A DNA stretch of 40,760 nt from CALBZH01 sp964538515 (GCA_964538515.1 CAZIEW010000051.1:1-40760); one strand, 5' to 3'; numbered from the stretch's first letter, positions 6,927 to 16,131 are shown. Numbers and translations: made by a program. Notes: a model not told the origin generated them from the sequence alone.

Positions 6927-7505
6927 TCAGTAGTTGATCACGAAGTGAGCGCGACGGTTCTTGGCCCAGGACGCCTCATCGTGCCCCGTGGCCAGGGGAC
7001 GCTCTTCCCCGTAGCTGACCGTCGAGAGGTTCGCGTTGCCGAGCCCCGTGTTTTTGAGGTACTGCAACGCCGCATTCGCACGCCTCTCTCCAAGCGCCAA
7101 GTTGTACTCATTGGTCCCGCGCTCATCGCAATGGCCTTCCACGGTCACCTTGACCTTCGCGTATTTCTTCAGGAACGCAATCTTGTCGTCCAGCACCTTC
7201 TTAGCGGGAGCGGACAAGACATACGAATCATAGTCGAAGTAGACGTCCTCATTTTCAAACCCTTTTGCCCGGTCCTGGAACTCGCGCCGTTCGGCTTCCG
7301 TGTTGAGACCAAGCTCTTTCCACTTGGCATCGTCCCCAAACGCTCCACCGGAAGGCCCCCCCATCGAGCCCATGTCCGCACCACCCATAGAGGCTCCGCC
7401 CATTCCATCCGACGCGGGCACTTTCTTCTTGGAGCATCCTACGGCGAACGACAACGAAAAGACCATCAGCATCACTCCCAAAATCCTGCAGAATCGTGCG
7501 GCCAT
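6927..7505 (-). CDS. pal: Peptidoglycan-associated lipoprotein Pal
   Basis: Outer-membrane lipoprotein that anchors the membrane to peptidoglycan and receives TolA/TolB. The signal peptide ends SLSFAVGCSKK, with Cys as the lipidation site. A glycine/methionine-rich linker follows (GMGGASMGGADMGSMGG). The OmpA-like domain covers about the last 105 residues, with DVYFDYDSYVLS, VEGHCDERGTNEYNLALGER and RRAHFVINY; the conserved Asp and Arg that hold diaminopimelate are in this block. The AGGAGG at 7514-7519 is 8 bases from the ATG at 7503-7505 but only 2 from the ATG at 7509-7511, so the inner start (192 residues) is preferred. Lies between tolB and cpoB. Confidence 0.96.
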   Translation of the reverse strand: MAARFCRILGVMLMVFSLSFAVGCSKKKVPASDGMGGASMGGADMGSMGGPSGGAFGDDAKWKELGLNTEAERREFQDRAKGFENEDVYFDYDSYVLSAPAKKVLDDKIAFLKKYAKVKVTVEGHCDERGTNEYNLALGERRANAALQYLKNTGLGNANLSTVSYGEERPLATGHDEASWAKNRRAHFVINY

Positions 7506-7583
7506 ACGCATTTCCTCCTTTGTCCCACTCCATGTCGATGGGGCACATGGCGGATCCGCCGTCCCCCGAAAGCCACTCGAATG

Positions 7584-8918
7584 CTACCTCCCACCCAGTC
7601 TTGGGGACCAACGCGGCATCTCCTGGCCCCCACCCCGTGAGATCTTCCGAGCACCCGTCCCGTTGATGGGGATGACCCAAATCGCTGAGCCGCCCTGACG
7701 GGTGGAGCTGAAAGCGATCAGACGACCGTCGGGCGAAAACGACGGGGACTCGTTGTCGCCTTCCCCTCGGGTCAGCTGGCGTGCGTCCGACCCATCGGGC
7801 TTGATGATAAAGATGTTGTGACGCCCCCCCGCCAATCCACTATAGGCAATCCAGTCGCCTTTGGGCGACCAACTGGGGGAGGTGTTGTAATTGCCACTGA
7901 AGGTGATGCGCTTCTTCCCACCTCCTCCCGCGTCAGCGATGTAAATCTGGGGATTGCCCGACTCACTGGAAACGTAAGCCAGCCTTCTACCATCCGGGGA
8001 CCAGCTCGGTGACACGTTGATGCTCCAGCTTTGGACTAGCTTCTGGAGCACGTCTCCCGAGGACGAAATGAGGTAAATATCGGGATTGCCTCCCCGCGTG
8101 AGGGTCGCCGCTAGCTGGCCCGTCCCCGGGCGCCACGAGGGAGACAGATTCTCACCCGGTTGCCCGCAGAGCAACCGCTGGGCTCCGGTGGCCAGGTTCG
8201 CAACAAAGATCTTCGCGTTCTTCTGGATAAAGCTCACATAGGCAAGCTGGCTCCCATCAGGGCTCCACGCCGGTGACAGATTGATGTTCTGGTTGTTGGT
8301 AACCGCCATGGCATTGCTGCCATCGAAGTCGGAGACGTAAATCTCCTTGTTCTTTCCTTGAACCTGAACGTATGCGATCTTTGTATCAAAAACTCCCCGC
8401 TCCCCGGTAATGGCCATGAGAATCTCGTCGGCCAAGCGATGGATCATCGGCTGCCAACCGCGAACCTCCCCTTCGTAAACCTTTCCGAGGACCATCTTGG
8501 CATTCACGACATCGAACAGACGCGCCTCGATCCGCAAAGCTCCCCCCTGAGCCTGATAACCGGCCCGCACGAGAAAATCGGCCCCAATCTTACGCCACTC
8601 AGGGTACTTGATACTCTCGGGAGTCAGCCCCATGCTCTGGGGATCTTCCAGGAATCCCTTGGGATCAAGGGGGCTAAACACCCCGGAATAATCCAAGTCA
8701 CTCGACAACATGCTCGCCATATCCCGCGCGAGACGGCTCTGCTCCGGGCTCATGAACTTGAAATCAGGAATTGCAATGGGAATTCGCTGAACGCCCGCGC
8801 CGCTGATGTCTATGCGGAGCCGCTGCTCAGCGGCCTCGGAGGAAACCGTCCCGAGCACCAGCATCGCGAGCAAAATGACACCCCAACGACCTACCACCAG
8901 AATCCCGTGCATGAACAT
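7584..8918 (-). CDS. tolB: Tol-Pal system beta-propeller protein TolB
   Basis: Periplasmic protein that shuttles between Pal and TolA. With the ATG at 8916-8918 it has 444 residues, close to the family norm of about 430; the open frame extends 50 residues further without a signal-like start. A signal peptide is visible (VVGRWGVILLAMLVLGTVSSEAA). The N-terminal alpha/beta domain carries RIDISGAGVQRIPIAIPDF. The C-terminal propeller shows repeated PD40 blades: LSPAWSPDGSQLAYVS, LSPSWRPGTGQLAATL, VSPSWSPDGRRLAYVS, TSPSWSPKGDWIAYSG and ESPSFSPDGRLIAFSS. It lies 31 bases after tolA. Confidence 0.96.
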   Translation of the reverse strand: MFMHGILVVGRWGVILLAMLVLGTVSSEAAEQRLRIDISGAGVQRIPIAIPDFKFMSPEQSRLARDMASMLSSDLDYSGVFSPLDPKGFLEDPQSMGLTPESIKYPEWRKIGADFLVRAGYQAQGGALRIEARLFDVVNAKMVLGKVYEGEVRGWQPMIHRLADEILMAITGERGVFDTKIAYVQVQGKNKEIYVSDFDGSNAMAVTNNQNINLSPAWSPDGSQLAYVSFIQKNAKIFVANLATGAQRLLCGQPGENLSPSWRPGTGQLAATLTRGGNPDIYLISSSGDVLQKLVQSWSINVSPSWSPDGRRLAYVSSESGNPQIYIADAGGGGKKRITFSGNYNTSPSWSPKGDWIAYSGLAGGRHNIFIIKPDGSDARQLTRGEGDNESPSFSPDGRLIAFSSTRQGGSAIWVIPINGTGARKISRGGGQEMPRWSPRLGGR

Positions 8919-8949
8919 ACGTCGTCCAATTCCTTTGCTGGTCAAGCCA

Positions 8950-9930
8950 TCACTTGATGTCCTGCGGGCGGAACGTGAGCTCGAGCTCCGCCTGCTGGGG
9001 GCTAAAGATTTCCGGAAAAGGAGGAAGCGGCTCGGCCTTTTTGATGGTCCGCGCGACCAGATCATCAAAAAGGGGCTGCCCGGACCTTTTCTCCAGCTTC
9101 AGATCCAGCACCTTGCCATCCCGCCGCACCGTCACGACGGCAATCGCCTCAAGCGGCTCGTTCTTGAGGAACTGCGGCACAACCCACTTGTTGCGAATCG
9201 CATTCTGAAGTGCGATTTGGTAGACCCTCAAGGCCAAGGTCAACTGCTCGCCATCCGGCCTTCCGGCAGCACTGGACGCGGCAGTACCCTTGCCACCCGA
9301 ATCGGCAGCCCCCTTGGAATGGCCCTCAGCGGTCCCTTTGGCTCCACCTTCTGGAGCTCCCTTGACGGCATCCTGGCTCACACGGGATTTCTTGTCGGCC
9401 GTATTGTCGCTCCCTCCCTCGCCGCCTCTTCCCCCCTTCTCGCTGTGCTCTTGAACAACGGGGGCAGGCTTCGGGGCAGGTTTGGCCTTTGGGATCAGCT
9501 TTTCTAGATCCTTGTCCACGGAAGCCGACTGCGATCTTTCTGCAAACTTGGGGACTTCGGGAGCATCAAGCCGTTTGATCTCCGCAGAGGGCTTGGGTGC
9601 TGCGTCTTCGGTTCGAAGTCGCTTGATCGGCACCACTGGCCCGGGCTTGGCCTTGGACGGCGCCGACGCGTTGGTTTTGTCCTGGGTCTTCAGCCCTTCG
9701 GCAACGGCCTCGCGAGATCCCTTTCGAAGCGCCCCGGAATCCAGCCCAAGCTCCTGGCTACTCACCAGGTTGACGGTGGTCGCCGATCCCTGAAAGGACT
9801 TCTTGGGCAGAGACCACATTCCCACGATAGCCATCCCGAACACGAGGCCATGAACGAGGAGGGACCCGCCCAGTCCCCGCACCCAATCGTCCCGGCTCAG
9901 GCGACGTTCAGCTAAGTCGAATATCTCCAT
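8950..9930 (-). CDS. tolA: TolA-like energy transducer with TonB C-terminal domain
   Basis: Inner-membrane protein that spans the periplasm and couples the TolQR proton motor to Pal/TolB. Of 326 residues, about 24-42 form the single N-terminal anchor (SLLVHGLVFGMAIVGMW, with the Ser-His pair typical of TonB/TolA), the middle is a long Ala/Lys/Pro/Gly-rich stalk with repeated KGA/KGT units, and the last 90 form a TonB-type C-terminal domain (NKWVVPQFLKNEPLEAIAVV; FDDLVARTIKKAEPLPPFPE). Position between tolR and tolB identifies it as the operon's TolA rather than a TonB. About 158 bases separate it from tolR, with no obvious element inside. Confidence 0.93.
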   Translation of the reverse strand: MEIFDLAERRLSRDDWVRGLGGSLLVHGLVFGMAIVGMWSLPKKSFQGSATTVNLVSSQELGLDSGALRKGSREAVAEGLKTQDKTNASAPSKAKPGPVVPIKRLRTEDAAPKPSAEIKRLDAPEVPKFAERSQSASVDKDLEKLIPKAKPAPKPAPVVQEHSEKGGRGGEGGSDNTADKKSRVSQDAVKGAPEGGAKGTAEGHSKGAADSGGKGTAASSAAGRPDGEQLTLALRVYQIALQNAIRNKWVVPQFLKNEPLEAIAVVTVRRDGKVLDLKLEKRSGQPLFDDLVARTIKKAEPLPPFPEIFSPQQAELELTFRPQDIK

Positions 9931-10088
9931 GGCACACAGTCCTCAGCACGCATCGGTCAAGCGTCCAGCGGCCCCCAGAGCACTGTCCTCCGGTTACAGG
10001 GGACGGAATGTAGCACAAGTCCACCGGAATACAACCGAAACATCGCCCCCCCCAAAACCAGCGATCAGCAGGCGGCGGACGCGTCCCC

Positions 10089-10535
10089 TCAGCGCCCCTT
10101 TTTCTTGGGCGCCGCTTCATTGTACGGTTCGGTCACCATCCCGATCTGATCGATACCGGCCTGGCGGATGACCCCCATCACCTGGACCACAAATCCATAC
10201 GGAATCGATTCATCGGCCCTCAGGAAAACACCTTGGTGGCGCTGCTGGTTCTGAGCCATGGCCGCAAGCTTTGTTCCAAGGACGTCCAGGCCGACGTTGT
10301 AGTCGTTGATGAAGATGCCGCGCTCCTTGTTGACCGTGACAACGAGCCGCTCTTCCTCCGTGGGAATCGCCTGCGCGGAGGATTCGGGCAGCTTCACATC
10401 AATGCCTTGGGTCATCATGGGGGCCGTCACCATGAATATGATGAGCAAAACCAGCATGACATCCACAAAAGGGGTAACGTTGATCTCCGACATGATCGGC
10501 CTGTCGGACCCACCACCACTCATTTGCATCCCCAT
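10089..10535 (-). CDS. tolR: Tol-Pal proton channel subunit TolR
   Basis: ExbD/TolR-family membrane protein of 148 residues. A short cytoplasmic N-terminus precedes one membrane helix, VTPFVDVMLVLLIIFMVTAP; the Asp in FVDVMLV is the protonatable residue of the motor. The periplasmic domain follows (GIDVKLPESSAQ; LRADESIPYGFVVQVMGVIR). It begins 12 bases after tolQ, so the two are cotranscribed and form the stator. The C-terminal tail is unusually basic (AAPKKKGR). Confidence 0.96.
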   Translation of the reverse strand: MGMQMSGGGSDRPIMSEINVTPFVDVMLVLLIIFMVTAPMMTQGIDVKLPESSAQAIPTEEERLVVTVNKERGIFINDYNVGLDVLGTKLAAMAQNQQRHQGVFLRADESIPYGFVVQVMGVIRQAGIDQIGMVTEPYNEAAPKKKGR

Positions 10536-10547
10536 GGGCGTGTCCCT

Positions 10548-11360
10548 CTAATCCTGCATCGCGAACCGCGACTGATCGAGAACGACCTCCTCTTGCCTGC
10601 CGCGCCGGATGAGGTCGCGCTTGAGCATGTTGAGGAAGTCCGCCGAGAAGTGATTCATTTCATTTTCAACCGTGCGAATCCGGGTTGCGAAGTGGTTGTA
10701 GGCCACAACGGCGGGAATGGCGGCCGCAAGCCCCATCGCCGTGGCGACGAGAGCCTCGGAGATGCCCGGCGCGACAACCGCCAGATTCGCAGCCCCTTTG
10801 AGGCCGATTTCCTGAAAACTGGTCATGATACCCCAAACCGTACCGAACAGTCCGATGAAAGGCGCTGTACTGCCGGTCGTCGCCAGAAGTGGCAAAAATC
10901 GCTCGAACCGCTGGCGCTCCGATGTCGTTGCCCCCACGATCGCGCGCTCCACGTTCTCCAGCAGCACTTCAGGGTTCACCTTAACCTCTTGGAGGCTCTT
11001 GGATTCCAGGGACTTGACCAGCCGATTGAGCTCTGCGTACCCTACCCGAAAGATCTGGGCCAGGTGGCTGTCCTCCAGGGATTGGCAGTCCCGGTACAAG
11101 CCCGCGTAGCCCTTGCGCTGCCTGAACAGTTCAATGAACCTGTCCGATTCATTACGCGCCCGTCGAAGAAGGAGAAATTTGAGCAAAATCACGCACCAGC
11201 AGGCGACCGAAAGACCAAGGAGCATCAGCATGATGAATTTCACCATCGGGCCCGCGTGGGCAATCATGTCGAAAATGCCATTTCCCCCAGCCGAATAGGG
11301 GGTCGCCGATGATTCCCCCGCTGCGTAGGCCAAATTAACAAATTGAAAGATCGTAGTCAT
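10548..11360 (-). CDS. tolQ: Tol-Pal proton channel subunit TolQ
   Basis: MotA/TolQ/ExbB-family membrane protein. From the ATG at 11358-11360 it has 270 residues. Three membrane helices are visible: GPMVKFIMLMLLGLSVACWC near the N-terminus, then FIGLFGTVWGIMTSF and ALVATAMGLAAAIPAVVAYN after a cytoplasmic loop. The loop and helices carry family motifs (LATTGSTAPFIGLFGTVWGI, PGISEALVATAMGLA). An AAGGA sequence lies just upstream of this start; the 49 residues upstream in frame look non-coding (Cys/Gly/Arg-rich). First gene of tolQRAB-pal-cpoB; the sirtuin gene ends 59 bases upstream, so they may share a transcript. Confidence 0.95.
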   Translation of the reverse strand: MTTIFQFVNLAYAAGESSATPYSAGGNGIFDMIAHAGPMVKFIMLMLLGLSVACWCVILLKFLLLRRARNESDRFIELFRQRKGYAGLYRDCQSLEDSHLAQIFRVGYAELNRLVKSLESKSLQEVKVNPEVLLENVERAIVGATTSERQRFERFLPLLATTGSTAPFIGLFGTVWGIMTSFQEIGLKGAANLAVVAPGISEALVATAMGLAAAIPAVVAYNHFATRIRTVENEMNHFSADFLNMLKRDLIRRGRQEEVVLDQSRFAMQD

Positions 11361-11419
11361 TGAATCCTTATTCCTCGAACGTGAGTCACTTTTCAGCAGG
11401 TGAGCCCGAATGCTCTCAC

Positions 11420-12166
11420 TCAGATCTCTCCCAAGCGGTCCAATTCCTCCACAATCGCTGGCAGCGCGCTTCCCGCCGGGGCGGTCACATGAACATCCAC
11501 CAGCCACGAAGGCAGGTCCGTCCGTTCAGGGTTCACCACCACCACACTCGCGTGCGCCTCTTTCGCGATCTGCGGTAGATGCGACGCAGGGGCCACAGAC
11601 GCCGATGTGCCAACGACCAACATCAGGTCACACTGGCTCGCGGCCTTAAAAGCCTCCCGATAGGCCTCACCGGGGATGTCTTCCCCAAAAAAGACGAAGT
11701 CGGGCCGGATCGGCCCGCCGCAACCGCAGGTGGGCGGAATGGCACTCAGCGTCAGGGCGTCACGCGAGAAGCGCGCACCGCATCGGTCGCATCGGAGCGT
11801 TCTGCCATTCCCGTGGAACTCGATCACGTTTCGACTGCCGGCACGCTGGTGAAGGCTGTCCACATTCTGGGTGATCACGCAGCGGACGAGCCCTCTCCGC
11901 TCCAGCTCGGCAATCGCATAATGAGCCGGGTTGGGAGCGGCACTGCTCAGCAGGTGATCCATTTCGAGCAGCATCTTCCAGACCTTTCCGGGATGAGCCC
12001 TGAACGAATCGATGTGCCCATACTCCATGGGGTCAAATCGCGACCAGAGCCCGCCGACGCTCCGAAAATCCGGGATACCACTTTCCACCGAGATCCCGGC
12101 TCCGCTCAGGACCACCGCAAACCGGCTTCGCGCCAGCAGACTGGCCGCTTCCTGGCTCGATTTCAT
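11420..12166 (-). CDS. NAD-dependent protein deacylase (Sir2 family)
   Basis: Sirtuin that removes acyl groups from protein lysines using NAD; cytoplasmic, 248 residues. All core motifs are intact: GAGIS (22-26) with ESGIPDFR, QNVDSLH (100-106), catalytic H118 in EFHG, the four zinc cysteines C126, C129, C147 and C149 (CDRCG and CGCGG), and VGTSASV for NAD binding. The Tyr-Arg pair that marks desuccinylase-type sirtuins is not seen in the corresponding helix (HPGKVWKML), so deacetylation is more likely than desuccinylation. It follows a good promoter at 12212-12240 and lies 59 bases before tolQ. Confidence 0.94.
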   Translation of the reverse strand: MKSSQEAASLLARSRFAVVLSGAGISVESGIPDFRSVGGLWSRFDPMEYGHIDSFRAHPGKVWKMLLEMDHLLSSAAPNPAHYAIAELERRGLVRCVITQNVDSLHQRAGSRNVIEFHGNGRTLRCDRCGARFSRDALTLSAIPPTCGCGGPIRPDFVFFGEDIPGEAYREAFKAASQCDLMLVVGTSASVAPASHLPQIAKEAHASVVVVNPERTDLPSWLVDVHVTAPAGSALPAIVEELDRLGEI

Positions 12167-12211
12167 TGTTCTCCAAAATGTTCAGAATAATTAAAGCGTT
12201 ATGAGAACGGG

Positions 12212-12240
12212 ATCGTAAAGCCCTCTTGTCGCGTTGTCAA
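12212..12240 (-). promoter_or_regulatory. Sigma-70 promoter of the sirtuin-tol transcript
   Basis: On the minus strand a perfect TTGACA (complement of 12235-12240), a 17-base spacer and TACGAT (complement of 12212-12217; 4 of 6). Transcription would begin near 12205, about 40 bases before the sirtuin start. This is one of the best promoter matches in the window. Confidence 0.6.
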
Positions 12241-12386
12241 GGCATTTCCATGTTTCCCCAGAATGCATTCCTGGTGAATCCCCATGAACGGTCAACGATC
12301 CAGGCGGACAAACGCTTGCTGGAACAGAGCGGGAATGGGCGAGAGGCGCAACGGGGCACGAAGTCATACTTGCTTAATATCACTGC

Positions 12387-13469
12387 TTATTTGGCAATTT
12401 TCAGCGTCTGGCCCAACTTGACCGTGTTCCCTGCCAGCCGATTCCACTCCTTCAGGCTCTCCAACGGAACGTTGTAACGACTGGCGATGCTGGTCAAGGT
12501 CTCTCCCTTGCCCACCTTGTGGACCGAAAAGGCGGGCTTCTGGGCGGCGACGAGCTCGTTGAGTCGGACCACGAAGTCCTTGCCCTTGCCTTCGGGCACC
12601 CGAAGCAGGAAGGTCCCAGCCGGCATGGTGTCCGAAATGAAAGCGGTATTGAGCAGCTTGAAGTCGCGATACGTAATTCCGGCGGCTTCCGCCAGGGTCT
12701 GTATGGGGACGGGAGCGGGCAACGTCACGGGAACCCTGTCGACTCGAGCGGCCGAGTACCCCGCACCCTTTGGAAGCGCGTACCCATAGCGGTCAGGATG
12801 AGACAAGATTTCCTTGATGGCCAGGATCCTGAAGATGTAGCGCTCCGTCTCCAAGGGCAGTTTCAGCAGGTAGTAATCGCTCACTTTCTGTTTTCTAATT
12901 TCATCCTGCATGCGCCTCTCACCGCAGTTGTAGGCCGCGATCGCCACTGTCCAATTCTGAAACTGGCTACGGAGGTCGTTTAAGTAACGGAAGGCGCTCG
13001 TCGTCGACTTGTCGAAATCCTGGCGCTCATCCACCAGGCGCGTCTGGTCGAGACCATAATGGGAGCCGGTGGAGCTGATGAACTGCCAGGGCCCCACAGC
13101 TCCAGCGGGAGATTGGGCATGGGCGAGGAGATCACTCTCGGCCACCGCGACAAATTTCAGGTCATCCGGGAGCTTGCGCTGGGAGAGATCTCTTTCCAGG
13201 GAAGGGAAAAATCGCTCCTTGCGCTTGAGCCACAAATAGACCTGCGCGTGGTTGTACACCACGAGGGTGAACTCCCGGTCGAACCGCTCCCGAACGTCCT
13301 CGAGATGCAACGGAACCGCCTCTCCGCACAAGTCCATCTGCTGGGGAAACGTGAAATAGGGAACCTCCAGGACCGGTCCGGCTTGCGCATAAGCCGACCC
13401 GCTCGCCAGCACCACAAGACCTGCCACGATCAATCCGAAGCCGCCATGGATTCGTTTCATCCTGCACAT
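12387..13469 (-). CDS. Membrane-bound lytic transglycosylase (MltD-like) with LysM domain
   Basis: Secreted peptidoglycan-cleaving enzyme. The ATG at 13467-13469 has GGGAGG 7 bases upstream and gives 360 residues. A signal peptide follows (GLIVAGLVVLASGSAYAQ). The SLT domain contains the catalytic glutamate E111 in AVAESDLLAHAQSPAGAVGP, then WQFISSTGSHYGL and AIAAYNCGERRM, the usual GLM and AYN motifs. After a linker (LPAPVPIQTLAEAAGITYRD, itself LysM-adjacent in MltD) the last 47 residues form a LysM wall-binding domain, HKVGKGETLTSIASRYNVPL. There is one complete LysM; the segment before it may be a degenerate second copy. Lies between ndk and the sirtuin gene. Confidence 0.92.
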   Translation of the reverse strand: MCRMKRIHGGFGLIVAGLVVLASGSAYAQAGPVLEVPYFTFPQQMDLCGEAVPLHLEDVRERFDREFTLVVYNHAQVYLWLKRKERFFPSLERDLSQRKLPDDLKFVAVAESDLLAHAQSPAGAVGPWQFISSTGSHYGLDQTRLVDERQDFDKSTTSAFRYLNDLRSQFQNWTVAIAAYNCGERRMQDEIRKQKVSDYYLLKLPLETERYIFRILAIKEILSHPDRYGYALPKGAGYSAARVDRVPVTLPAPVPIQTLAEAAGITYRDFKLLNTAFISDTMPAGTFLLRVPEGKGKDFVVRLNELVAAQKPAFSVHKVGKGETLTSIASRYNVPLESLKEWNRLAGNTVKLGQTLKIAK

Positions 13470-13616
13470 GCACGCACCTCCCCATTCCTCGTCATCGCCC
13501 AACGCACGGGCGCATGGACCCGATCAGGAGGCTCTGATCCCCTTGCCGGCGCGAGCCTTGGCTTGGCGGAGCACTCACAATCACCAGGGACCAAAGCCGC
13601 CTGATCAACCCCTTTC

Positions 13617-14030
13617 TCAAACGATATCCAACGCACTGAAGAAAAACGCGATTTCGGTCTTGGCCGTCTCCGGGCCGTCCGAGCCATGCACGACATTCTG
13701 TTCGATATCGGTCGCGAAATCATGGCGAATGGTGCCGGGGGCCGCATCTTTGAAATTGGTCGCCCCCATGAGATCTCTGTTCTTCTGGATGACGGACTCG
13801 CCTTCCAGGACCATGACCACGATGGGCCCGGAGGACATAAAGTCGGTCAGACTCTCGTAAAAGGGACGTTCCTTGTGGACAGCGTAAAACGCCTTCGCTT
13901 CGTCTTTTGTCAAATGGATAAGCTTCATGGCAGCCACTCGAATCTCTGCCTGCTCGAAGCGTTTGATCACTTCACCGATGAGCCTTCGACGCACTCCATC
14001 GGGCTTGATGATGGACAGAGTCCTCTCCAT
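13617..14030 (-). CDS. ndk: Nucleoside diphosphate kinase
   Basis: Transfers the gamma phosphate of ATP to other NDPs through a phosphohistidine. The 137 residues match the family, from MERTLSIIKPDGV to the active-site block NVVHGSDGP with H115. Other conserved pieces are VIQKNRDLMGATNF and PGTIRHDFA. An ideal AAGGAGG lies 6 bases before the ATG. Its promoter region (14031-14200) holds a TTGACT box but no convincing -10 partner. It is followed after 147 bases by the transglycosylase gene on the same strand. Confidence 0.97.
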   Translation of the reverse strand: MERTLSIIKPDGVRRRLIGEVIKRFEQAEIRVAAMKLIHLTKDEAKAFYAVHKERPFYESLTDFMSSGPIVVMVLEGESVIQKNRDLMGATNFKDAAPGTIRHDFATDIEQNVVHGSDGPETAKTEIAFFFSALDIV

Positions 14031-14200
14031 CGACGACCTCCTTGGGCTCTATGAGAATAACCTTATACAAGCTCCCCCGAAAAAATCCCTACCCAGATGC
14101 CTTTTCTGCATCAAAAAGTCAAATCCCATTTGCCCCGTACCCACACGATCTCTAACGTTCCATAAACGGAATGCACCCCTCCCGACTGTCTGCCCATATG

Positions 14201-14227
14201 AAAAAAGGGGCCACCTCACATGGCCCC
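14201..14227 (-). terminator. Intrinsic terminator of the Tmc-like operon
   Basis: On the minus strand GGGGCCA (complement of 14221-14227), a 7-base loop and TGGCCCC (complement of 14207-14213) are followed directly by TTTTTT (complement of 14201-14206). It lies 113 bases past the tmcA stop and upstream of ndk, separating the two units. Confidence 0.85.
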
Positions 14228-14340
14228 TCATGGGGGTTCTCGATCCGACACATCCAGACTGACTGGAGACGACCGACACCTGTCCCGGCTCAGCCGCACC
14301 CCGGCGACATTGCCATGGCGCTCGACGAACCGCGCACCAG

Positions 14341-14736
14341 CTACTTGCGCACGTGGCATTCTCCGCAGGTCACGGGGCCACTCGTGTACCCCTTTTCCCG
14401 CAACTTCTCGTGGCACCCTTTGCATTGACCGTGAAACGCCTCTTTCAACGGGATCAGCTTCTTGCCGGAGCCCTGGCCATGGCATGCCGCACAGGCCTGC
14501 GCCGCACTGTCCCCTCCGACGTTGTTGCCGTGCTTGTCAAAATCATGGTGGCAGTAGAGGCAGTCCGGTTTTATGATTCCCATGTGCTTCTCATGGGTGA
14601 ATCGAACCAAAGGTCGTTCGTGAGCCCCGATCTCCTTGTTGTGATTCATCACCATGACTGGATCCTGCGGAAAGGCAAAGGAAGCGAAGATCAGACTGAT
14701 GAGCACCGTCACCAGCGTATGTGCCGCATATCTCAT
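14341..14736 (-). CDS. tmcA: Tetraheme cytochrome c3, TmcA-like
   Basis: Periplasmic class III cytochrome c that carries electrons between periplasmic hydrogenase/formate dehydrogenase partners and a membrane complex. From the ATG at 14734-14736, with GGAGGGG upstream, it has 131 residues: a signal peptide (LVTVLISLIFASFAFP) and four CXXCH heme sites, CLYCH 59-63, CAACH 82-86, CKGCH 105-109 and CGECH 124-128. Extra histidines (FTHEKHMG, CHHDFDKH, FHGQ) provide the second axial ligands expected for bis-His hemes. It is the last gene after an HdrD-like Fe-S protein and a cytochrome b, which marks it as TmcA-type (type II c3) rather than the soluble type I c3. Confidence 0.86.
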   Translation of the reverse strand: MRYAAHTLVTVLISLIFASFAFPQDPVMVMNHNKEIGAHERPLVRFTHEKHMGIIKPDCLYCHHDFDKHGNNVGGDSAAQACAACHGQGSGKKLIPLKEAFHGQCKGCHEKLREKGYTSGPVTCGECHVRK

Positions 14737-14802
14737 GAACCCCCTCCAACTCTGGAATCTCCCGGTCGACAAGCCATAGCGCTACCGAATGGGCTGGGCG
14801 GC

Positions 14803-16131
14803 TTATTCCTCCGCCTCACCTTTTTCATCCTCGTCCTCTTCAACCGGCTGAAACTTCTCCGGGATAATCATGGTCTCGCAGATGATCTCCTTGAAAGACA
14901 TGACCTTCACGCCCAGACCGTATTCCTTGTTCAGGTCATTGATTTGGTCGAAGCAGTTGTGGCACGGGACAATCACGATCTTGGCCCCGGTTGCCCGGAT
15001 CTGCTCGGCTTTAATCTTACCGGAGATCATCCGCCGTTTCTTGAATTCCGGCCCCATCGGGATGTAGCCGCCGCCGCCGCCACAGCAGTGGTTATAGTCG
15101 CGATTCGGGCTCATGTCCCTGAAGTCTTTGCACAGATAGCGGGTGAGCGCCCGGCCTTCCTCCCACAGGCCACCGTTGCGGGAAACGTTGCATGGATCCT
15201 GATAGGTCACGGGCTCTTCGATCATCTTGTCCGGATCGATTTTGATCCTCCCGTCCCGAAGGTACTCGTAGAACAGCCGAACCGAGTGCACCACATTGAC
15301 GGGCGGCTTGCCGTCCATGTATCCGGCAAAATACGGCCCTTCAAATTTGGCCGACCGATAGGCGTGCCCGCATTCGGTGATGAGGATGTTCTGGACGCCC
15401 AGCTCCACGGCCTTGTCGTACATGTTCTTGACGTTCTGCCCGGCCAAGGCGCGATCGCCCGCAAACATCGCAAGGTTAGTGCAATCCCATCCGAAAGAGG
15501 GCAGGGTCCAGTCTTCTTCGGCGACCGTGAAGATCTTTGCCGCCATGGCGATGTCTTGAGGATAGTACATGGGCTCCCGCGCGTTCACCGTATACATGTA
15601 CTTGGCCCCGGGCTTGTCAACCGGGATGGTGAGGCCGGCGATCTCTTCGCCCGTTTCCTCCTCCATCCATGAGCAGGTTTCAATCCAATCCTCCGTGGCC
15701 ATTCCCATCTGGTTGCCCGTTTTCCGATAATTCACCGAAGTTCGGGTGAGGCCTTCAGGCACCATCCCCTGCGACCAGCAAACCGTGCGGGCCGTGGCGA
15801 TCATGGTGGCGATGTCAATTCCGAACGGACAGAACAGGGAGCACCGTTTGCACGTGGTACACTCTCCCCAAAGAATGTCGTAGCACTTCTTGAGAAACTC
15901 CCGGTCAACCTCCCCTTTTCTTCGGTACATCTCCCCGAGTGTGCTCTTGAATTTGTAGGCCGGGCTGAATTTGGGATCCTTATTGTTCGCCAGATAGAAA
16001 AAGCAGCTCTCAGCGCAGAGACCGCAGCGGGCGCAAAGGCTCAGCCAGGTCCGGATGCGAGCGCTGTCGTTTGCGCTCAAGATTTGCTTGATCTTGCTCG
16101 TATCAACGGGTTTTTCCATCACATCGCTCAT
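14803..16131 (-). CDS. tmcB: CCG-domain iron-sulfur protein, TmcB/HdrD-like
   Basis: Cytoplasm-facing electron-transfer subunit related to HdrD, DsrK and TmcB. From the ATG at 16129-16131 it has 442 residues, with AAGGAG upstream; the longer TTG-started frame is unlikely. Two [4Fe-4S] ferredoxin motifs are complete: C33-C36-C39-C43 (CARCGLCAESC) and C91-C94-C97-C101 (CTTCKRCSLFC). The C-terminal half has one full CCG domain (DPCNVSR ... HCCGGGGG ... VPCHNC), expected to hold a noncubane [4Fe-4S] cluster, and a degenerate first copy (GWDCTN ... TECGHAYRS). It probably passes electrons between the cytochrome b subunit and a cytoplasmic acceptor. It lies between tmcC and tmcA. Confidence 0.88.
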   Translation of the reverse strand: MSDVMEKPVDTSKIKQILSANDSARIRTWLSLCARCGLCAESCFFYLANNKDPKFSPAYKFKSTLGEMYRRKGEVDREFLKKCYDILWGECTTCKRCSLFCPFGIDIATMIATARTVCWSQGMVPEGLTRTSVNYRKTGNQMGMATEDWIETCSWMEEETGEEIAGLTIPVDKPGAKYMYTVNAREPMYYPQDIAMAAKIFTVAEEDWTLPSFGWDCTNLAMFAGDRALAGQNVKNMYDKAVELGVQNILITECGHAYRSAKFEGPYFAGYMDGKPPVNVVHSVRLFYEYLRDGRIKIDPDKMIEEPVTYQDPCNVSRNGGLWEEGRALTRYLCKDFRDMSPNRDYNHCCGGGGGYIPMGPEFKKRRMISGKIKAEQIRATGAKIVIVPCHNCFDQINDLNKEYGLGVKVMSFKEIICETMIIPEKFQPVEEDEDEKGEAEE